64,000 nt of DNA. It comes from JBOCEF01 sp047610385. GTDB taxonomy: Bacteria; Pseudomonadota; Alphaproteobacteria; Rhodobacterales; Rhodobacteraceae. Made by a program: the position numbers and the translations under genes. The stretch's first letter is position 1; the number at the start of each line of letters is the position of its first letter. Location of the stretch: the NCBI GenBank assembly GCA_047610385.1, contig JBLGAC010000009.1, positions 1 to 64,000 of the forward strand, in the 5' to 3' direction. This document shows, piece after piece, positions 1-7,775 of this stretch. The notes beneath the pieces were generated by a model, which saw only the letters and a list, made by a program, of their open reading frames with translations, searched no databases and had not been told where the DNA came from.

Positions 1-1
1 G

Positions 2-124
2 ATGGGCTTGCTGAAACAGTTTCGCCGCGTCGCCACCCGCTACGACAAGACCGCCGAAAGCTTCCTTAGCTTCGTCCAACTTGCCGCCATCCATCGCTGG
101 ATGCGCTTTGTCCACACGGCCTAG
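2..124 (+). mobile_element. IS5-family transposase, C-terminal fragment (runs off left edge)
   Basis: The frame open from the window edge encodes the last 40 residues of a DDE transposase of the IS5 type, with the family-typical tail KQFRRVATRYDK followed by FVQLAA and ending FVHTA before TAG. The rest of the element lies left of the window. Its 3' end abuts, on the opposite strand, an anti-sigma factor reading frame that stops being recognisable exactly here, so the element probably inserted into that gene. A second, more decayed copy of the same 3' end lies at 2897-3021. The exact terminal inverted repeat cannot be fixed from one end. Confidence 0.75.
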
Positions 125-556
125 ATCGAAAAATGCGGTGACAACCAAGCTGCGATCTGCGCCTGCAATTTCAGCGATATATTGGGGCCCGTTTGGCACG
201 TTCCAAACTGAGGGCCCAACAAAGATCACCAAGGTGGCGACCGCCGCGAAACCTACAAACACAACTCGCAACCCAAACACAGATCGCAGCGAGAACGGTG
301 GTTTCTTTGGCCCAAACAAACGCGCATCGATAGCGAGCTTCACCTGAGGACGCGGCGTGATTGCGTCAATATCGTCGCTCCAGGGCAAAAAGCTTTCGTC
401 CCATTCGCGCAGCAAACCCTGCAAAGCAACATCATCAGCAAGGCGTATCTCAAACGCGACACGGCTCTCAGCATCTAGAAGATGCAGTGCATATTCCCCA
501 GCAAGGGCAATATTGTCTTGCGTATGATCGCTGTCTTGGGTGACCGGGTCAAACAG
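125..556 (-). pseudogene. RskA-type anti-sigma factor, truncated by an IS element
   Basis: Minus-strand frame downstream of the ECF sigma gene. It has an N-terminal cytoplasmic anti-sigma domain (ALAGEYALHLLDAESRVAF), one transmembrane helix (VVFVGFAAVATLVIFV) and the start of the periplasmic RskA domain. Such proteins sequester their cognate ECF sigma factor at the inner membrane. The C-terminal half of the extracytoplasmic domain is missing because the frame enters the IS5 remnant at about 124. The 5' end is also odd: between an in-frame stop at 575-577 and the conserved domain there is no ATG, GTG or TTG, only CTG at 554-556 and ATT at 569-571. The gene is therefore almost certainly non-functional. 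Confidence 0.65.
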
Positions 557-1083
557 TCCTTTAGTTTTAATAGGCTACGGCGAAGCCATGTTCGCATTGT
601 ATTAATGGGCACGCCCACGCTGTCCGCCAGATCTTGATAGGAGTCCCCATCAAAATAGGCACCACTTACAGCCGTTGCATGTGCCTTCTCTAATTCAGCC
701 AAGCAACCGTCAATTTGGTCCCGCTCTGATTTCTGTACTACAATCATCTCAGGTGTGGGGCCATTGTCCACAAGGTCATGCGCATCGTCGATGTTTTTTG
801 ACGGTGCTTTACGCGCTCTCAAACGGTCAATCGCCAAATTCCGAGCGACTGTGATCAACCATGTCATCGGGCTATAGCCATTGACCGCATATCCAGATGA
901 TTTCTGCCAAACTTTGACAAAAACGTCCTGCAAAGCGTCTTTGGCTTCAACCCGGTTTTTCAAGATACGCAGGCAGACACCAAAAAGTTTCGCCGACGTT
1001 GCATTATACAACGAAGAAAACGCAGCACGGTCGCCAAGACTGGTGCGTAGTATCATATTTTCGATGTCGGCGACTGATGTCAT
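475..1083 (-). CDS. ECF RNA polymerase sigma factor (sigma-70 family)
   Basis: Encodes 202 residues with sigma region 2 (LFGVCLRILKNRVEAKDALQ then VFVKVWQ) and region 4 with its helix-turn-helix (SYQDLADSVGVPINTMRTWL, then RRSLLKLKDCL). ECF sigma factors direct RNA polymerase to envelope- or oxidative-stress promoters and are held by an anti-sigma factor, here the adjacent damaged RskA-like gene. Homologues normally stop just after LKLKDCL. This frame runs about 25 further residues that overlap the anti-sigma reading frame, which suggests a small indel near 545-560. Codon use is less GC-biased than the rest of the window, consistent with an acquired segment. Confidence 0.8.
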   Translation of the reverse strand: MTSVADIENMILRTSLGDRAAFSSLYNATSAKLFGVCLRILKNRVEAKDALQDVFVKVWQKSSGYAVNGYSPMTWLITVARNLAIDRLRARKAPSKNIDDAHDLVDNGPTPEMIVVQKSERDQIDGCLAELEKAHATAVSGAYFDGDSYQDLADSVGVPINTMRTWLRRSLLKLKDCLTRSPKTAIIRKTILPLLGNMHCIF

Positions 1084-2143
1084 ATGATTGGAGCACCTGC
1101 TATATTGAGACGGAGAAACGCGAGATATTCGTCAATCTTCAACGTCAGGGCCTCAGAGCTGATCCCAATCCTTCGAATTTCATCGGAACTTTGAGGACGG
1201 ATTTGCCAGCACGTCAATGAAAATATTTATAGATGTCGCTTTGACCGCAAAAAATATGCATCCGGTTTCTGTCTCGAAAAAGTGATTTTTAAGTCAAGGC
1301 GTCCATAATTTTGACGACTTCTAATTTATAATTCACAATATACTTTAAATTCAGCTCTGGAGGAGACGTGCCCCATCGTCTTTTAATGACGTCTGGGGGA
1401 GTGTTTTTCGGTTGAGATTTTGAAAAACAATACCGTGATTTTGGATTTTTGAAAATGTCGTGATGACGTTTTCCTGATTTGCCTGAACAGGCCCTGCACG
1501 CATTTCGGGTGGGCTTCCGCCGGCGCCTTCTTTGGTCGATCACCCGCGATATGGCCCCACGTAATGATCTTGAGCGCATATTGGCGGTCCAGACGGCCAC
1601 AGCCCACCTCGCCACGATCAATTCAGCAAGATGGCTGCACTGAACGCATTCCCTAGGTGCAGGTGCACAGACCTGTTTGAAGCTTTGTAAAACCATCTGA
1701 CTGGCCGCGACCCAGTGGTCACAGTTCAACACGTCAACGTCTCGGACGGCAGGCCATTGTCGGCAAGGCCCATGTGGCCCCAAGCTGCGCGGCGACGTCA
1801 AAGCAGACGGGCGCGTGATGCAAAGGCCAAGCCGTCACCGGGTGGTGCGTCTGTCGGTTTCAGAATGCGGGCATCGCGCGGGGCGGGATCACCTGTCATG
1901 GAAGGCACAGCATGCGCGCGTAAGGCCAGCTGCATGAGCGGCGCATGCGCAACGTGCTGGTGTGCGGCGCCCGCGAGAGTGAGTTCATACTGATCCGTGC
2001 AAACAACTGCACCCGATCTGCCCATTTTCAACGGTGCCAAAACGGTCCAGCGCGCGGGAATGACAGGCTTTCAAGGTGATCGTTCGGCCCTGTCCAACCC
2101 AGCGTGGACCTAGCCGAGGCAGTGCCGGCATGTTCCGCACGGG
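1084..2143. other. 1 kb stretch without a convincing gene
   Basis: No frame gives a recognisable protein. The part around 1200-1450 is AT-rich compared with the rest of the window. The longest open frames (for example minus 1289-1801 and minus 1798-2040) have no domain, plausible start or ribosome binding site that I can see. The stretch lies between two IS5 remnants and probably consists of decayed coding DNA plus the sigma-factor promoter region next to 1084. Confidence 0.6.
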
Positions 2144-2476
2144 TCAGTCCTTGGGCACCATGCCGCGTATGGCCCCGACCACGCGGGGCGACTTTTCGCG
2201 CGATTTTCCCAAACGCCCCAAGCTGCCGAGCGCGTTTGTCGCGCCCTCTCCGATCGGTCCCGAATAGGGGCCTTCGACGACCAGCGTGCCGCCGTCCTCG
2301 GCAATCAGAACCAGCGTCTGACCCTCTGACAGCGCCACGGCGCTTGTGTCCGGGGTTGATGATCCCACGGGCAGGGCGGCGACGTTGCTGTCGATTATCA
2401 CAAGATTGGCGGCCAGCGCACCGCTCGTGGTGATGGCGGCGGTGAGGCAGGAAATTGTGAACAGCGTGCAATGCAT
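2144..2476 (-). CDS. Small secreted hypothetical protein
   Basis: Encodes 110 residues. The start at 2476 gives a clean signal peptide (MHCTLFTISCLTAAITTSGA, cleavage probably after LAA). The mature part is rich in small residues, with VALSEGQTLVLIAEDGGTLV and a GPYSGPIGEG segment. I recall similar short exported proteins in Roseobacters, but I assign no function. A longer in-frame start at 2599 would bury the signal peptide and is less likely. It lies inside the IS-bracketed decayed region, so it may be a surviving piece of a lost operon. Confidence 0.5.
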   Translation of the reverse strand: MHCTLFTISCLTAAITTSGALAANLVIIDSNVAALPVGSSTPDTSAVALSEGQTLVLIAEDGGTLVVEGPYSGPIGEGATNALGSLGRLGKSREKSPRVVGAIRGMVPKD

Positions 2477-2614
2477 GTCAACGTCTTTCAAATTGGGACC
2501 AGTTCTGCGTCGCCTTGAAATTCGCCGCTGGCCCCTGTGTATCCTGCCGGGGCCAGCGAGGTGCCGCCGACCAGCCCATGTTGCGCAAAATAATAGCATA
2601 GTATCGCCTGCACC

Positions 2615-2913
2615 TCAACATAACGTGCAAGGCGCGGGTGCACGGGGTGGCGTGTCGTCGCCAGCCGATAATATTGCATCAAAACCGCTGAACTGTGCGG
2701 GCTCCGGGATCATACTGATCACGTGCTGGATTGGCCGCGCCGGACATTGAAGACCCCTGATGGCCGCACCCTCCGCAAGGGTCAGATCGCCATCCAAAAT
2801 GGCTCCCGGCGCGGCATCCTCAGTGCGTATTATTGTCGGCAGGCCGAACAACCTTAACGCGTTGGCCGATATGTTTGTGGTCTCAGCACCAAGCCCAACC
2901 GCATTGGGCACAG
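2615..2913 (-). pseudogene. Uncharacterised frame, 5' end lost into IS remnant
   Basis: A minus-strand frame with protein-like composition (IRTEDAAPGAILDGDLTLAE) enters the right-hand IS5 remnant at its 5' end, so any native start is gone. A second minus frame, 2488-2682, overlaps its 3' end, as a frameshift would produce. No family is recognised. It may instead be non-coding; its upstream part overlaps the region where the transposase remnant fades out. Confidence 0.25.
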
Positions 2914-3021
2914 GATGGGTTTCGCGGCGCAGTTTCGACGCGTCGCAACCCGGCTCTGACATAACCGCCGCCAGCTACGTCCACATCGCCTCTATCGCTG
3001 GATGCGCTCTGTCCACACGTC
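2897..3021 (+). mobile_element. Decayed IS5-family transposase 3' end (second copy)
   Basis: Reading from 2897 gives NRIGHRMGFAAQFRRVATRL and then TGA. This matches the family pattern NRIE..G.LKQFRRVATRYDK and parallels the left-edge fragment. After the stop, nucleotides remain alignable with a deletion of about ten bases, ending in a matching CATCGCTGGATGCGCT segment and TGTCCACACG. It is in the same orientation as the left copy but much more degraded, so the two did not necessarily arrive together. It marks the right border of the accessory stretch. Confidence 0.7.
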
Positions 3022-3673
3022 CCTGGGGGGTTGGTTGACCTAGGCCAACCACCTCGCGGATCACGTCCTCAGTAGGCAGACCGGTGCGAAGCGGGCCGCG
3101 TTCATCACCAAAGCCCGGAGCGAACCTGTCAGGCCCGATGGCTTTGCCGCCGTGTCCGACGCCGCGCCAAACCTGATCGCTGCGATATCCTCGCGGGCGG
3201 GGCGTGATCAAGCGGCCCAATTCGGTCGATCCGGACGGCTTCGCAACCGTCACGCTGGAACATGCGGTCGCGCCGCAGTGGCAATGGGGCCGTCCATGAT
3301 TGGGCCAGGTGATCGCACGGGTTTTGGGTGCCGCCGCGGACGGGTTCGCTGGTGCGTGGCGGACGTTCAACGCGACCCACGCTTGGAAAGACGTGCCCTT
3401 GGTGATCAGCGCAGCTTTCATCAAACGGTAGCTTGGTGATCTGGACGGGTGCGATGTGGCGCTTGATGGGGATGAGCCTTCGGACACCCTCAGGCCGAAA
3501 GCCGCGCCCTTCGGGGCATGCGCCAAGACAACGGTGCCAACGGCCCGCTGCTGCTGGCGGTTTTCATGCGCCCAACGGCCCGCCTGTGCCGCGGCGCTTG
3601 ACCCTTTGGGCCAACGTGGTCTCCATGGCCACATGGGTGCCGGGACCACCGCCGGACCAAAAGGAGACGCCCG
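3022..3673. other. Gap with possible degraded coding DNA
   Basis: No intact gene is recognised. One plus frame between about 3240 and 3440 reads like protein (AWRTFNATHAWKDVPLVISA) but is interrupted by stops at both ends, which suggests a decayed gene of unknown family. A long minus-strand open frame across this interval is antisense to the following genes and is dismissed. The last bases (AAGGAGA, about 3660) are the ribosome binding site of the next gene. Confidence 0.45.
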
Positions 3674-4417
3674 ATGAACATCGCCTGCTGGTCTGGCCCG
3701 CGGAACCTGTCCACCGCGATGATGTATTCCTTCGGCGCACGCGCTGATTGCGCAGTGTGGGATGAGCCGTTCTACGCCGCGTATCTGGCGCGCACCGGCC
3801 TGGCCCATCCCATGCGCGACGACATCATCGCAGCGGGACAGCCTGACGCGGCCTTCGTGGCGTGGGCCTGCGGGGCGCCGCCTTCGGGCACGCCGCATGT
3901 CTGGCAAAAGCACATGACCCACCACATGCTGGACGGCATTGACCGGGGCTGGTTCACCGGCGTCCGCCATGTGTTCCTGATCCGCCATCCGGCCCGCGTG
4001 CTCGCGAGCTATGCCGCCAAGCGTGAGGACCCGACCGCCGACGACATCGGCTTTCGCCTTCAGGCCGAGATTTTTGATGAGGTCCGCGCCCAGGGCCTGC
4101 CCGTCGTGGTGATCGACAGTTTCGATGTGCGCCAGGCACCGTGGCCTGCGCTGCGCGCGCTGTGCGCCGCGATCGGGCTGCAATTTGATCCCGCGATGTT
4201 GTCTTGGCCTGCGGGCGGGCGGGCCGATGACGGGGTCTGGGCGGCGCATTGGTATGATGCGGTGCACCGCTCCACCGGTTTTGCGGGGCCTGAGGGGCCG
4301 CTGCCCACGCTGCCCGCGCCGTTGCAGATGCTTTGCGATGAAACCATGCCCTATTACACCCGCATGCGCGCCCACGCCCTGCGCCTTGAAAGTGAGCCGA
4401 CCGATGACCGCTCCTGA
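3674..4417 (+). CDS. Sulfotransferase-like P-loop protein
   Basis: 247 residues. The N-terminus (CWSGPRNLSTAMM, residues 5-17) fits the 5'-phosphosulfate-binding loop of sulfotransferase-fold proteins. HVFLIRHPARVLASY (99-113) fits the 3'-phosphate-binding segment. A strong AGGAG lies just upstream. The end overlaps the next gene, a class IV aminotransferase, by 14 bases, so the two are very likely co-translated. Paired sulfotransferase-like and class IV aminotransferase genes recur in bacteria, which suggests a shared amino-acid substrate, but the reaction is unknown. True sulfotransfer is not shown. Confidence 0.75.
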   Translation: MNIACWSGPRNLSTAMMYSFGARADCAVWDEPFYAAYLARTGLAHPMRDDIIAAGQPDAAFVAWACGAPPSGTPHVWQKHMTHHMLDGIDRGWFTGVRHVFLIRHPARVLASYAAKREDPTADDIGFRLQAEIFDEVRAQGLPVVVIDSFDVRQAPWPALRALCAAIGLQFDPAMLSWPAGGRADDGVWAAHWYDAVHRSTGFAGPEGPLPTLPAPLQMLCDETMPYYTRMRAHALRLESEPTDDRS

Positions 4418-5348
4418 CCGCTCCACCCATGACGCCGAAGATGATCCGCGCAATGACGACATCCTGATCTACGTGGATGGCGCGCTGGTTCCTAAGATGG
4501 ATGCCAAAGTGTCGGTCTATGACAGCGGCTTCATGCTGGGCGACGGGATGTGGGAAGGCATGCGCCTTCACGCAGGCCAATGGGCGTTTTTCGACGACCA
4601 CATGGACCGGCTGTTCGGGTCCCTGAAGGCGGTGTCGCTGGACCCGGGGCTGACACGGGCCGACATCCGCGCCATCCTTGACAGCACCGCGCAGGCGAAC
4701 GGCATGACCGGGGATGCCCATTGCCGTCTGATGATCACGCGGGGGCGCAAGGCCAAGCCGTTCCAGCACCCCGCGCTCAGCCGCTGGGGCCCGACTGTGG
4801 TGGCGATCGTGGAACATTCCCGCCCGTCCGGCGCAGTGCAGGCCCGCGGCATCCGGCTGGCGACCGTGCCACAGGTGCGCGGGCTGCCGCACAGCCAGGA
4901 CCCCAAATTCAACAGCCATTCCAAGCTGAATTGCGTCATCGCCTGCCTACAGGCCGAACAGGCGGGCGCCGATGAAGGGCTGATGCTGGACCCGCATGGA
5001 TTTGTGAACACCACCAACGCCTGCAACTTTTTCATCGTGCGCCGGGGGCAGGTTTGGACATCCACCGGCGATTACTGCATGAACGGGGTGACGCGGCAAA
5101 AGGTCATCGATCTGTGCCGCGCCAATGACATCCCGGTCTTTGAGCGCAACTTCTCTCTGGTCGATGTCTATGGCGCTGATGAGGCGTTCCTGACCGGATC
5201 CTTCGGCGCCCAGACCCCGGTGGCGGAACTGGACGGCAAGCTGATCGGAGCCGGGCCGGGGGCAGGGCCGATCACCATACGCATCCGGGCGCTTTACAAA
5301 GACCTGATCGCGCGGGACGTGGCCGCACAAGCCGCCCGCGCGGGCTGA
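4404..5348 (+). CDS. Class IV (D-alanine/branched-chain type) aminotransferase
   Basis: 314 residues of the fold-type IV PLP family. The N-terminal YVDGALVPKMDAKVSVYDSG, LGDGMWEGMR and Lys174 in FNSHSKLNCVIACLQAEQAG (the expected Schiff-base lysine) are visible, followed by TNACNFFIV and GVTRQKVIDLC. Start at 4404 because the family alignment begins shortly after it and it overlaps the upstream sulfotransferase-like stop. A second class IV aminotransferase lies at 51457-52326 and is closer to ordinary IlvE-type enzymes, so this copy probably serves a specialised amino acid. Substrate not predictable. Confidence 0.85.
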   Translation: MTAPDRSTHDAEDDPRNDDILIYVDGALVPKMDAKVSVYDSGFMLGDGMWEGMRLHAGQWAFFDDHMDRLFGSLKAVSLDPGLTRADIRAILDSTAQANGMTGDAHCRLMITRGRKAKPFQHPALSRWGPTVVAIVEHSRPSGAVQARGIRLATVPQVRGLPHSQDPKFNSHSKLNCVIACLQAEQAGADEGLMLDPHGFVNTTNACNFFIVRRGQVWTSTGDYCMNGVTRQKVIDLCRANDIPVFERNFSLVDVYGADEAFLTGSFGAQTPVAELDGKLIGAGPGAGPITIRIRALYKDLIARDVAAQAARAG

Positions 5349-5381
5349 CGCCTTCGCAAGCCACCCGCGCAGGCTGATGCC

Positions 5382-6086
5382 TCAGCCCACGATCCGCAGC
5401 AGCAGGTCGGTCAACGCGTCGGGTGCGGTGATGTGGGGGTTGTGGCTCGCCTCAATCTGGTGGCGCCCCCAGCCGCGATCCCCGGCCTTGTCGTAGAACT
5501 GGCGGAACCCGTCGCCGGGGCCGGGGATGGTGCAATAGATGTAATCTATCGGCAGGCTCAGCGGCCCGCCGGTCATGCGCAAGGGCTGGCGAAAGCACTC
5601 GGCCGGTTGGGGCAGGCGGCGGGGCGCGGCGAAGGCTGCGTCCTCAGCTGATGTGTCGGGCGGCATCGGGTTGGGGGGGATGCACCAGCCGTCGCCTTGG
5701 GACGCGATCAGCCCTTCCATCCGCGCGCGATTTTCGGGGGCTGAGATGTCGAACGCGCTGTCCCCGTCCTCAGGCGCAAAGGCATCGAGGTAGATCAGGC
5801 GGCGCACGCGGTCGCGCGCCCGGTCCGCGACCCCGGTGGCGACCATGCCGCCATAGGAATGGCCGATCAGGACCACATCCGTCAGGTCCTCCATGGTCAA
5901 CTGGCCCAGCACGTCGGCGATATGGGTTTCAAGGCCCACCTCAGGCCCGGACATATGCGCACGGGCGCCAAGGCCGGTCAGGCTTTCGGCATATAATTCA
6001 TGGCCCGCAGCGCGCAGACGCGGGCGCATTTTCCGCCATGCCCACGCTGAGGACCAGGCCCCGTGGGCCAGCACGAAATTTGTCAT
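5382..6086 (-). CDS. Alpha/beta-fold hydrolase (esterase EstC-like)
   Basis: 234 residues. The N-terminal FVLAHGAWSSAWAW carries the oxyanion-hole HG. GHSYGG places the nucleophile at Ser77, and the catalytic histidine is probably in ASHNPHITAP near the C-terminus. This pattern fits the small salicylate/pyrethroid esterase-like subgroup of cytosolic alpha/beta hydrolases. It converges with the aminotransferase; only 33 bases separate the two stops and no clear terminator is visible there. The natural substrate is unknown. Confidence 0.8.
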   Translation of the reverse strand: MTNFVLAHGAWSSAWAWRKMRPRLRAAGHELYAESLTGLGARAHMSGPEVGLETHIADVLGQLTMEDLTDVVLIGHSYGGMVATGVADRARDRVRRLIYLDAFAPEDGDSAFDISAPENRARMEGLIASQGDGWCIPPNPMPPDTSAEDAAFAAPRRLPQPAECFRQPLRMTGGPLSLPIDYIYCTIPGPGDGFRQFYDKAGDRGWGRHQIEASHNPHITAPDALTDLLLRIVG

Positions 6087-6351
6087 ATGGCTCTCCTGTC
6101 GCTCCTGCCTGTGCAGATCAACTGCGGTATGCCGCGTGGCTGCGACAAGCCTAGATGGCGGGCTTTGCCTTGATCCAGCAGCCCGTCATTGGTGCCGTCG
6201 ACGGCGCCGCAGACATGCCGATACAGCCCAGCCTGATGGCGGACCCGTCCCACATTGCGATATGCCGCGTGGTCATTGGCCCGGCCTTCCCCATCCCCGC
6301 GGGGCCAGAATGGGGCGGCAAGGCGCTGCGTGCAACGGGGGATTGGCGGGG
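6087..6351. other. Intergenic, nothing assigned
   Basis: A 47-codon minus-strand frame (6151-6294) reads IAMWDGSAIRLGCIGMS, faintly like the N-terminus of an aldo/keto reductase. It has no continuation and no good ribosome binding site, so I treat it as a possible relic only. The rest shows no gene. Confidence 0.4.
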
Positions 6352-7122
6352 TTACAGCCCCAGCTTCGCCATCCAGCCAAGCCCCGCGTCGGTCCCGGCG
6401 CGGGGCTTGTATTCGGCCCCGATATGCCCGCCCCAGCCCATCGCGTCGATGGCGGGCAGCAGCCAAGCATAGTTCACCTCGCCTGTGTCCGGCTCGCCGC
6501 GGTCCGGCACGGCGGCGATTTGGATATGGCCGATATAGGGCAGGGATGCTGCCAGCCGTTTGGCCAGATCGCCCTGCATGATCTGGATGTGGTAGCAATC
6601 AAACATGGCCTTGAGGTTGCTTGCCCCGACCGCGTTTATCGTCGCGATGGCGGCGTCCATGTCAGCCAGGTGATAGCCCGGCGCGTCGCGGTTGTTCAGC
6701 GGCTCTATCAAGATGGTGATGCCGTGGGGCGCGGCGGCGGCGCAGGCATAGGCCAGATTGGCGCGAAAGGTGTCTTCGGCCGCCAGGCCGCGATCGGTGA
6801 ACCCGGCCATGACGTGGATGTTGGCGCACTCAATGGCCGCGGCATAGGCGACGGCCTCGTCGATGGCGGCGCGGGCCTCGGCCTCGCGCCCTGGGATCGC
6901 GGACAGCCCGTTATCGCCCGCGCCGGTATCGCCGCGGCTGGTGTTCAGGCCAAGCATCGGCAGACCGGTTTCCTTAAGCGCTGCGATGATGTCGGCAGGC
7001 GGCACATCATAGGGCCAATGACATTCCACCGCGACAAATCCGGCGCGTTTGGCGGCGCGGATCGCGTCCGGAAGGCTCAATTCAGTCCACAGAAAGCCCA
7101 GATTGGCGGAGAGCTTGGTCAT
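6352..7122 (-). CDS. otnI: 2-oxo-tetronate isomerase
   Basis: 256 residues, a TIM-barrel of the hydroxypyruvate-isomerase/xylose-isomerase-like family. Typical segments are KLSANLGFLWTEL, VECHWPYD, LNTSRGD, ILIEPLNNRDAPGY with its metal-binding Glu, MFDCYHIQIMQGD and GHIGAEYKP. In the established threonate pathway OtnI converts 2-oxo-tetronate to 3-oxo-tetronate. It is last in the four-gene operon. The ATG at 7122 is preferred: it sits 2 bases after the otnC stop, has TGGGA upstream, and matches the family N-terminus. The ATG at 7134 would overlap otnC. Confidence 0.85.
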   Translation of the reverse strand: MTKLSANLGFLWTELSLPDAIRAAKRAGFVAVECHWPYDVPPADIIAALKETGLPMLGLNTSRGDTGAGDNGLSAIPGREAEARAAIDEAVAYAAAIECANIHVMAGFTDRGLAAEDTFRANLAYACAAAAPHGITILIEPLNNRDAPGYHLADMDAAIATINAVGASNLKAMFDCYHIQIMQGDLAKRLAASLPYIGHIQIAAVPDRGEPDTGEVNYAWLLPAIDAMGWGGHIGAEYKPRAGTDAGLGWMAKLGL

Positions 7123-7124
7123 GT

Positions 7125-7775
7125 TCAGTCCCATTCCACGTTGAATTTGCGCACCAGCGCGCCAACCTGCGCGCCGTCCAGCAACCGGGGCGAGAACCCG
7201 CGGGTCAGCAATGTAAGCTTGGCGGTTTCCTCAAGCTCCTCCATCGCATAGACGGCGGCTTCCAGATCCTTGCCCGCGACCACCGGCCCGTGATGGGCCA
7301 GCACCACCGCAGACCGCTTGCCCGCCAGCCCGCGGATCGCGTCGCCCATGGCCGCGTCGCCGGGCATGAAATACGGCAGCAGCTTCACCCGCCCCAGCTT
7401 CATCACCCCGTAAGCGGTGATCGGGGGCAGCATGTCGTCAGGGTCGGTGTCGGGCAGCACCGACAGCGCGACTGAATGGGTCGAATGCAGGTGCACCACC
7501 GCGCCGGTTCTGGCGCCTCGGGTTTCATAAAATGCGGAATGCAGCGGCATTTCCTTGGTTGGCGCATCGCCGCCAATAAGCCGCCCGCCCGCATCGAAAT
7601 GCGACAGGCGCGCAGGGTCAAGCCGCCCCATGCTGGACCCGGTCGGGGTCACCAGCAGGCCGCCATCCGCCGTGCGCGCAGATATGTTGCCCGACGCGCC
7701 CCCGGTCAGGCCACGGTCGAACATCGACCGGGCCATGGCGCAGATGTCCTCGCGCAGGCGGGCATCCGCGCTCAT
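7125..7775 (-). CDS. otnC: 3-oxo-tetronate 4-phosphate decarboxylase (class II aldolase)
   Basis: 216 residues. GGASGNISAR is the phosphate loop. The zinc ligands are in VHLHSTHSV and VLAHHGPVV, typical of the fuculose-1-phosphate aldolase superfamily. OtnC decarboxylates 3-oxo-tetronate 4-phosphate to dihydroxyacetone phosphate, feeding lower glycolysis. The start overlaps the otnK stop in an ATGA, so the pair is translationally coupled. Context with otnK, otnI and ltnD makes this assignment firmer than sequence alone, since L-ribulose- and fuculose-phosphate aldolases look similar. Confidence 0.87.
   Translation of the reverse strand: MSADARLREDICAMARSMFDRGLTGGASGNISARTADGGLLVTPTGSSMGRLDPARLSHFDAGGRLIGGDAPTKEMPLHSAFYETRGARTGAVVHLHSTHSVALSVLPDTDPDDMLPPITAYGVMKLGRVKLLPYFMPGDAAMGDAIRGLAGKRSAVVLAHHGPVVAGKDLEAAVYAMEELEETAKLTLLTRGFSPRLLDGAQVGALVRKFNVEWD

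Noticed and set aside
1289..1801. 170-codon minus-strand frame in the IS-bracketed region
   Set aside because: Very Arg/Cys-rich, no ribosome binding site, no family resemblance, overlapping alternative frames of equal quality.
2975..4462. 495-codon minus-strand open frame
   Set aside because: Covers the sulfotransferase-like gene in antisense and shows only Arg/Pro/His-rich sequence.
6151..6294. 47-codon frame resembling an aldo/keto reductase N-terminus
   Set aside because: Match is limited to a few residues (LGCIGMS), with no continuation in any frame and no translation signal.
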